64,000 bases of DNA from Spinacia oleracea (taxonomy: Eukaryota; Streptophyta; Magnoliopsida; Caryophyllales; Amaranthaceae): contig NC_079487.1 of NCBI RefSeq assembly GCF_020520425.1, forward strand, positions 60,674,719 through 60,738,718. Reading direction: 5' to 3'. Made by a program: the position numbers and the translations under genes. Below the pieces are notes generated by a model that worked only from the letters and a program-made list of their open reading frames with translations, had not been told where the DNA came from and did not search any database. Positions 31,812 through 44,663 of this stretch are shown piece by piece. Position 1 is the first letter of the stretch. Every line of letters begins with the position of its first letter.

Positions 31812-33206
31812 TGAAGGAAATAATGCCCTTGGTCCAAGTATGCATTTAATGTTAAGTCTAATAAATGCGGTTCAGTATTAATTAACAAGTTAATAATTCA
31901 GTGAGATCAAGTGAGCTGAATGCCTAGCTAGAGGCCGCTTCAGTTCAAGTGGAATTAATGATATTAATCCATAGCTTAATCTTGACTGAACCCGTAGGGT
32001 CACACAAATAGTACGTAAACGGATCAAGTATTTAATGGAATTAAATACTCCATCTATGGATATTTGGAATCGACGGATCTTGGTTTCAGTGGGAGCTGAG
32101 ATCGTCATAGGCAAGAAATGAATACTCCGGAAACGATGATATTGCCAGAAACGGAAATATGGATCGTATCGGAAATATAAATATTATCCAAGTCGTAGAT
32201 GTTGCCGGAAACGGAAACATGGTACGTATCGGAAAATATTATCGGAAATGGAAATATTGCCGGAATCGGAAATATTACCGGAAAAGGAAATATTGTCAGA
32301 ATCGGAAATATTATCGGAATCCGAAAATAATTCCGGAAACGGAAATATTAAATATTTGTTCGAAACGGAAATTAATTCCGGAATTGAAAATATTAAATAT
32401 TGTTCGTATCGAAAATGAATTCCGGAATCGGGAATTTAATCGGAAGCGCGTCGTACGAATTAGCATCGGACGAGACTTGCTAGACGAAGGCCCAGCACGA
32501 AGCCAGGCCTACGCCCAGCAAGCCAAGCGCCCAAACACACGCTGTCAAGCCACGCCAGGCCCAGCGCAAGGCCAGGCCCAGCAATGGCCTTGGCGCGCGC
32601 GGAGCTGCGACATGGGCTGCGACGAGTGGGCTGGCGCTGTGCGTGGGCCGTAAGGCCTGCGTGCGGTGCTAGCGTATCACTCGAAGTGTGTTACTCGAAT
32701 CCTAAGGCTACCGGGATTCGTCATATGATTTAATCTAATCTTAAAAGATTTAGTTTATTTAATTAGAGTCCTAGTAGGATTATAATTAAATAAATTAGTA
32801 TCCTAATAGGATTCCAAGTCCTTTTCCATAACTCTATAAATAGGTGCCTAGGGTCACAATTTATGAGACACAATTTCAAGTATTCAAACAATAAAAAGCT
32901 AAGATTTTTAAGTAGAAAAATCAGCCATATTCTTGCCCTATTAGCCGAAAATATATAGTACCTTAAAGGCGATTCTAGTTGGTCAATCTTAAGGCGGATC
33001 CGGACGTGTTGTGGACTATCTACGGAGGGACGACAGTTGTAGTCCTAAAGACTTGTTCTTGTTCGGTTCGGGCGCAGCTAGGGAGGGCACGCAACAAAGT
33101 GTATGCATCTGAATTATGCTAAATGATTATATGTAAATAATATGTTTCCTGGCTTTTTGGTTTTTCCGCATGATTTATGTTTATTCATATATATCATAAC
33201 CTAACA
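31812..33206 (+). repeat. Copia-2 5' LTR, 1395 bp
   Basis: Contains the CGGAAATATT array (32120-32440), a GC-rich block (32440-32660) and TATA box at 32835. Confidence 0.95.
32835..32842 (+). promoter_or_regulatory. TATA box of the Copia-2 5' LTR
   Basis: TATAAATA followed by GGTGCC. The same box is at 46530 (3' LTR) and 53572 (Copia-1), and is changed to TATAAACA at 63650. Confidence 0.75.
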
Positions 33207-33207
33207 G

Positions 33208-33221
33208 TGGTATCACGAGCC
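33208..33221 (+). promoter_or_regulatory. Copia-2 primer-binding site
   Basis: TGGTATCACGAGCC, close to the initiator-methionine tRNA site TGGTATCAGAGC used by Copia elements. Confidence 0.85.
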
Positions 33222-35777
33222 TCTTATTATTTTCATAATCTAAATTGCATGAACATGGTTAAATTTTACAAATTTGCAAGGAATTAAAGGGGTGATTAGT
33301 TTTCGTAATTAATTGCAAATTGCGTTTATTTAATTATATGTACGCAGTTTTTCGGCAGAATATTCGTTACTCGACCAAATCGAGTGATTTTTGTGTCAAT
33401 TTCGCATGTAAAAGACATTCTAAAATTTTGACAAAAATAGTACTTTTCGGCCGAACCCAGAATTCCCAAATTCGAAGAATAACTATGACTTTTCGGAGGT
33501 TTAAGTTTTTCTAACGCAAAAGTTTGTAAATTTAAGATGTTAAATTGAATATTTGCGATTCTTGTTGATAAATCTTGAGTTTTTGATTGACCTACAATTA
33601 TGAATGCCTAGACTTGTTAATTATACAACCTAATTTGTAATTATGCTTAATTTGTTGAAATTCGAATAATTTAGAATTGATTTGTTTTTCATAATTAATT
33701 AATAATTTAATTAGGTATCCATGATTAAAATCCACCATAAAAATTGTTAATTTATGTTAAATTTTAAATTTTTATGACCTAGATTTGAATCCATGTTAAT
33801 CGGAAATTAATTAATTAATAAATTTTCGATTTTTCGCCCTAAAATTATGAAATTAATATGATTTATTAATTTGTCGTTAATTTTAAATTAAAAATTATAA
33901 TTTTTTATGAAAACGCTCATAAATGTTGCATGTACAAAGTAAAGGAAGCTACGTGTTACCCTTAAGGGGTGTTGTATAGTACAGGCATGCGACGACAAGC
34001 AAGGGAGCTCGTCGCCCATGCGGTACGAATGCAATGAGCAACAAGCAAGAGGCGCGCGCGCGAAGCAAGGGAGCTGGGCGTGTGCGACTCAATGGGCGAT
34101 GGGCGGAGGGTGTGGCGTGTGCCAGGCGAGCGCGCAGTCGCGTGTGGGCAGCAAGCGAGCTGCTCCACAACGCGCGCTGCCTCGCCCAGCGAGCAAAGCA
34201 GTAGCGTCGTACTATGCGGGTTGCGCGCAGCGTGGCCTGGCATGGCTGCGATGCGTGTGGCCTGCTCGTGCGCGCCTAGCGATCAGTCGATGGGGCGCGG
34301 CTGCCTCATGACTCGATGGGGCTTGGGCGCAAGCCTAAGTGCCTCGTCGTGTTACGATTGACGCGTTTTGAATTTAATTTGAGATTTTCAGTTCGGAAAT
34401 AATTTTAATTAATTTTAAAATTAATAATTTAAATTGTTTTCTCAGATTTTAATTTTGAATATTATAATTATTATAAATTTTATTTATACTAATTATTTTA
34501 CTAAAATTAAACCTTGAATTAATTTAAATTCATTTAATTCAACTGAAAAATAAATTAAATAAAATGGATTCAATTATAAATTTATATGAGCTTTAAATTT
34601 TAATTAAATTTGAATGTTTCCGGTTAGACTAGAAATACATTTTTATGTTTAAAATTAGTAAAGCATATGAATTTATTGGTTTAAGTGGGAGAAATTTTAG
34701 TCATAAACTCTTGATTAGGTCTACAAATTCTTTAAGGTTAAACAACTTGATTAGAATTAATAAGGACTGAATAATTGGTAGATTATTGGTGCCCCTGATT
34801 AATTGCTGCAAATATTTATGTGATGCATACAATGTGTTTTTACTAACCAATTATGTGGGCCATTCATGATAATGAATGGGTGAATGGTATATATTCTATA
34901 TGTACTGCTTTGAAGGTTATGAAGTGACTAGTATGGCCCAAATAGGATAGAAATATGGTATGCGTACCATTAATTTGAATGTAATTGGTCTAATCCACCA
35001 AATTTGTTTTTCAATTCAAAAATGGTCTGCGTACCATCAAATAGTTGTAATTAGTTTAATTATAGCTGATCCTGTTTGAAGAAAATGGAGCCTCCCACGG
35101 TGAAATTCAAGACGAAGTTTCCATCCATTTTCAAGATAGACTTTAAAGTTGAAGCTTCAAGATGAAGTTGGGCCATACTAGATCACATTTATCTTATGCA
35201 TGCTTTAAGTTATTTATTGCTTTTAAATATGTCTTAAATATGCATGAGATCGAAGCTTGATTATGTTGCATGATTAAGGATTTTAGTTAAAAGGTGCCAT
35301 GCCAAAATAACACTTACTTGGATAACCTTTACATAAATCTAGTAATAGATTACGCTCAGCGAGGTGTTACTTATTGATCCTAAAGGGGTAAGGTACACAA
35401 ATAAATTGTGAGTACATGTTAGTTTTGGTGAAACTCAACGATATAAGTAAGGAGTCCTTTTATGTCGTGGCAAAATCGATAGGTTTACCTAATAAGCTCT
35501 TAGACGTACCTATCAACCAAGAGTAGTTTCTAGACTATTAGCAAGGCTTTTGCTTACCTAAAAGATTTTAGAATTGAGTCTAAATACATAATGTGCTTAA
35601 TTCATCAATGGGTTTTAGGATCTTGGAATCATTTTATTCACACCTTCCGGAACACATAACTTGAATAAAATGCTTAATGAACATTAAATTATGCATGCAT
35701 GCTAGACTTTAAGTTTATTAAGAGAAACTGTGAATGATTATTTATTTGTTCATTCTTTTTCAATTGTAGTTTTAATT
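33222..35777 (+). other. Copia-2 leader with GC-rich island
   Basis: A 2.6-kb non-coding leader. It is AT-rich except for 33955-34345, where GCGCGC- and GAGCTCGTCGCCC-type sequence gives long but meaningless frames on both strands. 34900-35600 holds blocks shared with Copia-1 and, on the other strand, with Copia-R (for example GTCTGCGTACCAT and CGAGGTGTTACTTATTGATC). Confidence 0.75.
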
Positions 35778-36725
35778 ATGGCAAACAACAATTCATTCAA
35801 CATTCGATTAATTCTCGAAAAGGAGAAGTTGAACGGGAAAAACTTCCTTGACTGGCAAAGGAACTTGCAAATAGTTCTTATGCAGGAAGAAAAGGAGTAT
35901 GTCCTGGAAGAGGCGATGCCCGAAGCCGCAGGCGAAGGGGTCACTCAGGCAGCCCTCAATCGTTGGATTGATGCCAATAAGGATGTGAAATGTCTAATGC
36001 TTGCAATCATGAGTGCAGATCTACAGAAAACGTTCATCAACTCAGATGCTTTCACGATCATTAGTGAGTTAAAGAACATGTTCCAAGATCTGGCTCGGGT
36101 CGAAAGATTCGAGACTCATAGGCAAATTCTTGAGACCAAGCTTAAGAAAGGCGAGCCCGTAAGTCCACATGTTCTCAAAATGATTGGACTCATTGAGAAT
36201 ATGAGTCGGCTGGATCAGCAGTTATCTCAGGAAATGGCTGTAGACACCATCCTCCATTCTCTTCATAACGGGTATGATCAGTTCAAGCTGAACTACAGTA
36301 TGAATAGTCTGGACAAAACGCTCACTGAGCTTCACGGTATGCTGAAGACCGTTGAAAAGACGCTCAAAAGTGATAAGCAAGATGTGCTTATGGTGCGTGG
36401 GGGCAAGTTCAAGAAATCTGGAAAGAAGAGGAATGCTAAGAAAGGTGGCAAGAAGGCCAGCCCAACTAAGCAAACTGGCGCCAAGTCTGAAAAGAGGAAG
36501 GTCAGTCAACCCACTTCTGAATCCGAATGCTTCTACTGCAAGAAGAAGGGGCATTGGAAGAGAGATTGCTTGAAGCTAAAGGAAGATCAGAAGAACGGAA
36601 CAGTCGTTCCATCTTCAGGTATTTTCGTTATAGACTGCATACTTGCTAATTCAACTTCTTGGGTATTAGATACAGGTTGTGGCTCACACTTATGTTCCAA
36701 TTCACAGGGACTAAGAAGACGCTAG
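35778..36725 (+). pseudogene. Copia-2 gag and protease
   Basis: The ATG at 35778 starts a capsid-type gag (LNGKNFLDWQRNLQIVL near residue 15). It is followed by a Lys-rich linker, the zinc knuckle CFYCKKKGHWKRDC and the aspartic protease start WVLDTGCGSHLC. It is open to 36725, where a 4-base insertion (CGCT at about 36712, absent from both Copia-1 copies) shifts the frame and ends translation just after the protease active site. Gag itself could still be made. Confidence 0.9.
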
Positions 36726-36726
36726 T

Positions 36727-38518
36727 AGAAGGTTAAGCAAGGGTGAAGTCGACCTACGAGTGGGAAATGGAGCACGGATTGCTGCATTAGCTGTAGGAAC
36801 TTATTATTTGTCGTTGCCCTCTGGGCTAGTATTGGAACTGGAAGAGTGTTTCCATGTTCAAAGTCTTACTAAAAACATCATTTCTGTTTCTTGCTTAGAT
36901 GCTAAGGGATTTTCCTTTTTAATAAAAGACAATAGTTTTTCGTTTTATTTTAAAGAGATGTTTTATGGATCTGCTAGATTAGTCAATGGACTTTATTTAT
37001 TAGATCACGACAAACAAGTTTATAACATAAATACCAAAAAGGCCAAAAAGAATGATTCAGATCTCACCTATCTGTGGCATTGTCGATTAGGTCATATTAA
37101 CTTGAAACGCATAGAAAGACTTCAAAAGGAAGGAATTCTAGAACCATTTAACTTAGAGGATTATGGTAAGTGCGAATCATGTTTACTTGGAAAAATGACA
37201 AAGCAACCTTTCTCTAAAGTTGGAGAAAGAGCAACTGAACTATTGGGTTTAATCCATACAGATGTATGTGGACCAATTAGTACAAATTCTAGGGGTGGTT
37301 TCAGCTACTTTATCACTTTTACTAATGACTTCAGTAGATATGATTATGTCTACCTAATGAAGCATAAGTCTGAATCCTTTGACAAATTCAAGGAATTTCA
37401 GAGTGAAGTAAAGAATCAATTAGGCAAGAAGATTAGGGCACTGCGGTCTGATAGAGGCGGTGAATATCTGAGCTATGAATTTGATGACCATCTGAAAGAA
37501 TGTGGAATTCTATCAGAATTGACTCCTCCTGGAACACCTCAATGGAATAGTGTGTCGGAATGGAGGAACATAACCTTGCTAGACATGGTTAGATCAATGA
37601 TGGGTCAGGCCGAACTTCCAATAGAATTTTGGGGACATGCACTAAATACAGCTGCACTCACTATAAATAGAGCTCCGTCTAAAGCTGTTGAAAAGACTCC
37701 ATATGAGTTATGGTTTGGAAAGACTCCAAATGTGTCTTTTCTTAAGATTTGGGGATGCGAAGTATACGTCAAACGATTAATTTCAAATAAACTTCATCCA
37801 AAATCTGACAAATGTATCCTTGTGGGCTATCCAAAGGAAACAAAGGGGTATTACTTCTACAATACATCTGAGAACAAGGTATTTGTTGCTCGAGATGGTA
37901 TCTTTTTGGAAAAGAATCACATTTCCAAAATGACAAGTGGGAGAAAAGGAGACCTCGAAGAAATTCGAGTCGAACAACAAACTCTAGAGAATGCTCAAGA
38001 CGACATTCAGGATGAAACTCAGAGATCTTTAGAAGTATCTGGTGAGAATCATGGTCAATCTAGAAATGTAACCCCGCGTAGATCGCAGAGATATAGATCT
38101 CAACCGGAAAGGTACTTAGGTATTTTGACGAACGAGAGCTATGACGTTCTATTACTTGAAAGTGATGAACCTGCGACTTACAAACAAGCTATGACGAGCC
38201 CTAGTTCCAAGCAATGGCATGAAGCCATGCAATCTGAATTAGACTCCATGTCTGAAAACCAAGTATGGGATTTGGTCGATTTGCCACTACCAAGCCATTG
38301 GAAACAAATGGGTTTTCAAAGTGAAAAAGGACAAGGATGGGAAAATTGAAGTTTTCAAAGCTAGATTGGTTGCAAAAGGTGACAGGCAAGTCCACGGTGT
38401 GGATTACGATGAAACCTTTTCACCAGTTGCAATGCTAAAGTCTATTCGGATAATGTTAGCAATTGCTGCATATTACGATTACGAAATATGGCAGATGGAT
38501 GTCAAAACCGCTTTCTTA
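36727..38518 (+). pseudogene. Copia-2 integrase and start of reverse transcriptase
   Basis: From about 36745 the pol frame continues. First comes the gag-pre-integrase HHCC finger (LWHCRLGHINLKR, CESCLLGK). Then comes the integrase core with D in HTDVCGP, D in ALRSDRGGEY and E in VSEWRNITLLDMV; the last motif has Arg-to-Trp and Arg-to-Ile changes against Copia-1. A Ser/Glu-rich linker and the beginning of reverse transcriptase follow (TYKQAMTSPSSKQWHEAM). A small deletion near 38288 shifts the frame; the next piece reads KARLVAKGDRQVHGVDYDET to WQMDVKTAFL, where the LINE cuts in. Confidence 0.92.
38504..38518. repeat. Target-site duplication of the LINE, left copy
   Basis: AAAACCGCTTTCTTA, repeated at 43422-43436 after the poly(A) tail; up to four of the A could belong to the tail. 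Confidence 0.92.
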
Positions 38519-38594
38519 CGAACGGAACAAAAGCTGAGAGACTTTCTCCCCAAGTTTTCTCTCGGTGCATGTTAGCTTAACGTGCACCGTAGCC

Positions 38595-39899
38595 ATGGCA
38601 GGAAAATCTGGCTCGAAATCTCACAGCAACAAGCATGGAAATGGCAAAGGAAAACCTCGAGGTCCATCATCGGATTCCCAGGCATTGAAAACGCGCAGTA
38701 TTGAGGAGGTTTTGGGGGTTGAAGCTCTTGATTTTGGGGTTGACAATGAAGTTTTTACGCCAAAATCTGGGTTGAAGCATCTTCAAGCTCGTTCAGAATT
38801 GCGTCACTCATTCAATGAGTTCTTGGAAGTGATTCATGGCTCAGCAAGCCAGTTGAAGCAAGGTAATACTCGATCTAATATGGAGGTTGGTACGATTTCA
38901 ATCCCTATTCTACAACAATTTGATGAGGTTGCGAATAATCATAATGTTGATTCGAATACTGTGAATGATAATATGAATACTGAGTATATTGATTTTTATA
39001 ATGCTGCTGGAAATGATGTTCATGATGATGCTTTTCACCCTGTTGAAATTGAGGTTGATGACATCAAGAGGAGATCGATTTCAGCAGTAGTTTGTTACAT
39101 TGTGGGAGCTAATCCCCCTATCAATGTTATGGAGGGTTTCATTAGGAGAATTTGGAAACAGCTGAATGTTGATAAGGTAGTGATGGTGAGGAAAGGGGTG
39201 TTTCTAGTGAGATTCCTTACTATGGATTCAAGGGATAAGGTGTTGATATGCCATTAGTTCTTTGATAATAAGCCCTTGATTCCGAAACCCTGGAACCCTG
39301 ATATCGACATGGACAAGCCAGAACTTTAGTCTGTCCCAATATGGGTACAATTGAAGCTACACTTTAAATATTGGGGGGAGAGGGCTATGTTTAAGATTGT
39401 AGCACAAATAGGGAAGCCAATCAAAAGAGATCAAGCTACAACATGTAGAGATAAGCTGCAGTTTGCTAGGGTAATGATTGATGTCCCACTGACTCAAGAG
39501 TTGCCTGAACATGTTTCATTTAGAGATGAGAATGGAACAATGGTAAGAGCTCCTGTTTTCTATGAATGGAAGCCAACACAGTGTACTAAGTGCAAGATGA
39601 TGGGACATTTGCAAGGTGATTGTAGGCAAGGTAGGAAAAGAGTTTGGGTTAGGAAGCAACCTGCAATACCTACTCAAATAGCTCAAGTGACTAGTCCTAT
39701 TGTGGATCAGGAAGGTTTCCAAAGATCATTAAGGCCCATAAGGGTGAGATTTGAGTCAGAACAACCAGTTAGAACTTCTAATGCTTTTCAGGTATTGGAT
39801 GTGATTGAGAATGATATTCTGATGGGAGAGCAAGTGCAAGGGGTTGTACAAGGGGGTGATCCAACTGGAAGAGGGGACTCTTCTGAATCTTATGGATAG
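38595..39899 (+). pseudogene. LINE ORF1, gag-like with zinc knuckle
   Basis: From ATG 38595 (MAGKSGSKSHSNKHGNGKGK) a single frame runs 434 codons to 39899, broken only by two TAG codons at 39255 and 39327. The central part (about 39060-39450) is like the DUF4283 domain of plant LINE ORF1 proteins, and the knuckle CTKCKMMGHLQGDC lies near 39586. The product binds LINE RNA. The stop of ORF1 overlaps the start of ORF2 (ATG 39892), so ORF2 may be translated by reinitiation. Confidence 0.85.
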
Positions 39900-42800
39900 A
39901 GTGTTAGCTTGGAATGTTAGGGGTCTGAACTCCACACAGAAACAGGATGAAGTCAAGCATTTCATTCAGAAGTATGCTGTGGGTTTAGTTGGGCTCCTAG
40001 AACATAAGGTAAAGCTCTCAAACCTTGGGAGACTTTATCAAAGAGTTTTTGCAAATTGGTGTTTTTCTAGCAACTCTAGCTTTCATGATGGAGGAAGGAT
40101 TGTGATTGCATGGAAGTCTGGATGTTTTAATGTGAATATAGTGGCTGCTTCTAGTCAGTTTGTGCATTGCCATGTTACTCTAGTCAGTGGCATGCATAGC
40201 TTTTATTGCACTTTTGTTTATGCTTTTAATAATCCTAATTTGAGATAGGAGTTGTGGAGGGATTTAGGATTACTTAACACTCAGGATCCATGGATTCTGT
40301 GTGGTGATTTTAATAGTGTGATGGCAGTTGATGAAAGAATTGGGGCCCCTGTCATACAGAGTGATATTGTTGATATAAGTAATTGCTTTCACAACTGTGG
40401 AATGGAGGATATCAAAAGTGTGGGGAATTTCTTCACATGGAATAACAAGTAGCAAGGCACTAATAGGGTTTTCTCAAAAATAGACAGATTCATGGCCAAT
40501 CAAGCATGGCAAGGAATCTTTCTAGCTGCTGAAGTTTGCTTCATGCCTGAAGGTCATTTTGATCACTCACCTAGTCTTTTGACAGTGTATCCTAGGAGTG
40601 ATGGAGGGAGGAAACCATTCAAGTACTTTACAATGTGGAAGAGTTCTCCTGTGTTTTCTGAAACTGTCAAGAAGGCTTGGAGTAGTCACATAGATGGAAG
40701 TAAAATGTTCGGAGTGGTTTGTAAACTTAAGAAAGTTAAGCAAGCCTTGAGAGAATTGAATAAAGTTGGCTTTACTGATGTTCAAGCTGCAGATCTAAAG
40801 GCCTATCAGGAAATGGTGAATGCTCAAAGTGCATTACATAGCAATCCTACTGATGCAAGTGTAGCTGATGCTGAGCTGAAAGCTATACAAGAATATAAAG
40901 AAAAACATAAGGCATACTTGGCATTCTTAAGTCAAAAAGCTAAAGTTAATTGGCTTAAAGAAGGAGATGAAAATACTACTCTATTTAATCAAAGCATCAA
41001 AGCTAGAAGAGTTCAAAATCAAGTTTACAGTATCTGTGATATGACTGGAAATTGGAAAGACACAGCTGATGAGGTTTCTAAAGCCTTTTTAGCTTTATTA
41101 CAGAATGTTATTAGGCACCACTCATGACCACAAAACTCCTGTTATTAAACAAATAGTCCAGTAGGGTCCTGTGTGTCAGGACCATCACAAAAGTATTCTC
41201 AATGCCCCTTACACTGCTGATGAGGTTAAATCTGCTTTATTCTCTATTCCAGGAGTCAAAGCTCCAGGTCCAGATGGTTTTGGGTCTTATTTCTACAAAG
41301 ATGCTTGGCATATTGTTGGAGATGAGGTTATAGCAGCTATTCTGGATATGTTACAGAATGGGAAGCTCTTGAAGGAGGTGAATCATACTGTCATCACTCT
41401 CATCCCCAAGACTAAATGTCCAAAAGATGTGAGTGAATTCAGACCAATTTCATGTTGTAACACCATTTATAAGTGCATAACAAAGGTCCTTTGTGGGAGA
41501 TTAAGACAAGTATTACCTGATCTGATCTTGGAAAACCAAGGTGGTTTTGTTCATGGTAGGTTTATTGTCCACAACATTATGGTTGTTCAAGACTTAGTCA
41601 AGCATTATGGCAGGAAGGCAGTCAAACCTAGCTGTCTCATGAAGATTGATCTTCAGAAGGCTTATGACACAGTTGATTGGCAGTTTTTGTATGAAATGCT
41701 CACTTATCTGGAGTTCCCATGCTCTTTTGTGAAAATGGTAATGTAGTGTGTTACTACTCCCATGTTCTCTTTGATGTTGAATGGAAGTATGCATGGATTT
41801 TTTAAATCCAAAAGAGGGTTGAGGCAGGGGGATCCTATATCTCCATTGTTGTTTGTCATATGTATGGAATATCTGTCTAGGATATTGAGCAGAATGTGTG
41901 AATCTTCTCATTTCCAGTTTCATCCAAGATGTAAAGATATCAAGCTCACTCATATTTGTTTTGCTGATGACTTGATCTTGTGTAGTAAGGGTGATTATCA
42001 ATCTATTCTCCTCTTGTTACAAGCTTTCAAGCTTTTTTCAAACTCAGCTGGTTTAAAGGCTAATCAGCAGAAGTCTTCTGTGTATTGTCATGGTATGCCA
42101 GAGAGTGAAGTTCAAAGAGTAGTTGATGTTTCTGGTTTCTCCAGAAGTTTTTTGCCTTTCAAGTATCTGGGTGTTCCCATTTGTTCTAAAAAGAATACTG
42201 TGGCTCAATGTGGACATCTAGTGGATAAAATGATCACTAGGATTATGATCTGGAGCTCAAGGAATCTATCTTACACTGCCAGAATGCAACTAATCAATTC
42301 TGTTTTGATTAGCCTGCATATGTATTGGGCTCAGATATATGTCCTTCCCAAATCTGTGCTGCAGGACATTGTGAGGATATATAGAGCCTTCCCGTGGAGT
42401 GGACAAGCATTCAGCCAGAAACCAAGTAATATAGCTTGGGATAAGGTTTGTTGTGACAAGCAGCATGGTGGTTTGGGTTTTAGGGATGTGGTTCTGTGGA
42501 ATATGGCTTTCATTGGTAAATATGTTTGGGCTCTTGTTAAGAAGCAGGATAATATCTGGATCAGGTGGATTACTTCAGTTTACCTCAAAGATGGGGAATG
42601 GTGGGATTACCAACCTAGCTCTTCTGCTAGTTGGTATTGGAGACAAATATGTGTTACTAAGGAGAAGCTTAAGCAGTTTTTTACTCTGTCTGACCTGGAG
42701 GGCATGGCTCATTATTCAGTGAAGCAAGTTTATGAGAAAATGTTGGATTTGAAACCTAGGGTGCATTGGGATAGATTAGCTTGGAATAGATTGCTCACCC

Positions 42801-43258
42801 CTAAGCACAGATTCATCTGTTGGTTAGCTGCTCAATGTAGGCTACAGACTACAGCTAAATTAGCTAGAATTGGGATTAGTCAATCTGCTCTATGCTTGAT
42901 TTGTGGGTTGCAGGATGAAGATCACAACCATCTTTTCTTTCAGTGTCAGTTCAGCTATCAGATTATGCAGGCAATGCAGCAGTGGTTGGGTGTTCCTATG
43001 GCTGGTACCTTGCATCAGTTGGTAAGAAAGATTGGTCATAGCAGAGTTTCTAAGTTCAGAAAACAAGTTATTTTTGCTGCTATTGGTACTGCTGTGTACC
43101 TGATTTGGAAGAGCAGGAATGCAAGCTTCTGGGATAATCAAATCCCCACTATTAGTCACACTGTGAGCAGCTTGAAGAAATTGGTTAAGGGCAGAATTCA
43201 AGTAGTTTTGCCAAAAACTGTGAGCAAGAGAGGTTATGATTGGTTTATAACCTTGTAA
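39892..43258 (+). pseudogene. LINE ORF2, endonuclease-reverse transcriptase
   Basis: The APE-type endonuclease comes first (AWNVRGLN, PWILCGDFN, GHFDHSP), to about 40570. After a linker comes reverse transcriptase (APGPDGF, LIPKTKCP, FRPISCCN, KIDLQKAYDTVDW, RGLRQGDPISPLLF, catalytic FADDLIL near 41960). The C-terminal CxxC..HxxxxC region follows (CLICGLQDEDHNHLFFQC, about 42894). Lesions are TAG at 40246, 40450, 41162 and 41744, and a one-base shift near 41095-41103. From 41747 to the end the frame is open. The ORF2 enzyme nicks the target and copies the RNA in place. Confidence 0.92.
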
Positions 43259-43436
43259 TGGGCTTTGTGCCTTGTTCTTTTTGTTTGAGTGCCTTGTATA
43301 GCTGTGAGTTGCTAATTCCTTGTTGATAGAGTCCAACCTAGTTGGTTTGTATCACTTGGTTTAGCCTAAGTTGTAATGTTTTGCTTAATTAATATATTCT
43401 CTCTTGCTTAGCAAAAAAAAAAAAACCGCTTTCTTA

Positions 43437-44663
43437 AACGGCGTTTTAACAGAAACTGTGTTTATGACACAGCCTGAGGGTTTTGAGGATCCAAAGAATG
43501 CTAAAAAGGTATGCAAGCTAAAGAAATAAATCTACGGATTGAAGCAGTCATCCAGGAGCTGGAATATACGTTTTGATGAAGCAGTTAGTGACTTTGGTTT
43601 CATCAAGAACGCAGACGAATCTTGTGTATACAAGAAGGTCAGTGGGAGAAAAATTTCTTTTCTAGTATTATATGTTGACGACATATTACTTATCGGAAAT
43701 GACATTCCTATGTTGAACTCTGTCAAGATTTGGCTTGGGAAATGTTTTTCGATGAAGGATCTAAGAGAAGCACAGTACATATTGGGCATCAAGATTTACA
43801 GAGATAGATCTAAAAAGATGATTGGACTTAGTCGAAGCACTTATATCAATAAGGTGCTTGAAAGGTTCAAGATGGCAGACTCCAAGCGAGGCTACCTACC
43901 CATGTCTCATGGAATGACTCTAAGCAAGACTCAGTGCCCAAAACCACTTGATGAGCGTAGACGAATGAGTGGGATTCCATATGCATCATTGATTGGTTCA
44001 ATAATGTATGCTATGATATGACACGCCCGGATGTTGCGTACGCACTCAGTGCTACGAGCAAATACCAGTCAGGCCCAGGAGAGGCATGCACATTGGACTG
44101 CTGCCAAGAATATTATGAAGTACCTGAAAAGGCACAAAGATGACTTCCTGGTCTATGGTGGAGATGATGAATTAATTGTTAAAGGCTATATGGACGCAAG
44201 TTTCCAAACCGACAAAGATGATTTCAGATCACAGTCTGGGTTTGTCTTCTGCCTCAACGGAGGTGTAGTAAGCTGGAAAAGTGCTAAGCAAAGCACCATT
44301 GCGGATTCTACAACTGAAGCGGAGTACATTGCTGCACATGAAGCAGCAAAGGAAGCTATATGGCTAAGGAAGTTTATAGGTGAACTTGGTGTAGTCCCCT
44401 CCATTAAAGGACCAATAGCCCTATATTGTGATAATAACGGAGCTATTGCACAGGCAAAGGAGCCCAGACACAACCAAAGAGTCAAGCATGTACTTCGTAG
44501 ATTTCACCTTCTACGAGAGTTCGTTGAAATAAAAGAAGTCGAGATAAGCAAGATTGGAACTGATGACAACATATCAGATCCATTGACTAAACCTCTGCCG
44601 CAGGCGAAGCACAACTCGCACACTGCAGCTATGGGAATCAAGCATATTGGAGAATGGCTTTGA
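43437..44663 (+). pseudogene. Copia-2 reverse transcriptase (rest) and RNase H
   Basis: Continues directly from the LINE target. Reverse transcriptase with YVDDILLIGND (catalytic DD, about 43672) and the Copia connection follow. Then comes RNase H (DASFQTDKDDFRSQSGFVFC, STTEAEYIAAHEAAKEAIWL, ALYCDNNGAI) and the end near GEWL. Lesions: TAA at 43527 and a 2-base deletion near 44019 (ATGATATGA) that shifts frame before the RNase H segment. Confidence 0.92.

Larger units (their letters stand above)
38519..43421 (+). mobile_element. L1-type LINE, full length or nearly so, 4.9 kb
   Basis: A 13-15 bp target duplication, ORF1 with zinc knuckle, ORF2 with endonuclease, reverse transcriptase and a C-terminal zinc-binding region, and a 3' poly(A) tail (43413-43425). 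The 76-bp stretch before ORF1 suggests near-complete 5' end. Target-primed insertion into the Copia-2 reverse transcriptase, same strand. Confidence 0.95.

Noticed and set aside
32159..32653. 164-codon frame with RKYYRK repeats (also 45871-46461 and parts of 62824-63403)
   Set aside because: Translation of the CGGAAATATT array and GC-rich block of the Copia LTR; it appears in each LTR and is interrupted differently.
33949..34361. Ala/Arg-rich frames on both strands
   Set aside because: Compositional artefact of the GC-rich leader island; the same happens at 51040-51683 and 54590-55130.
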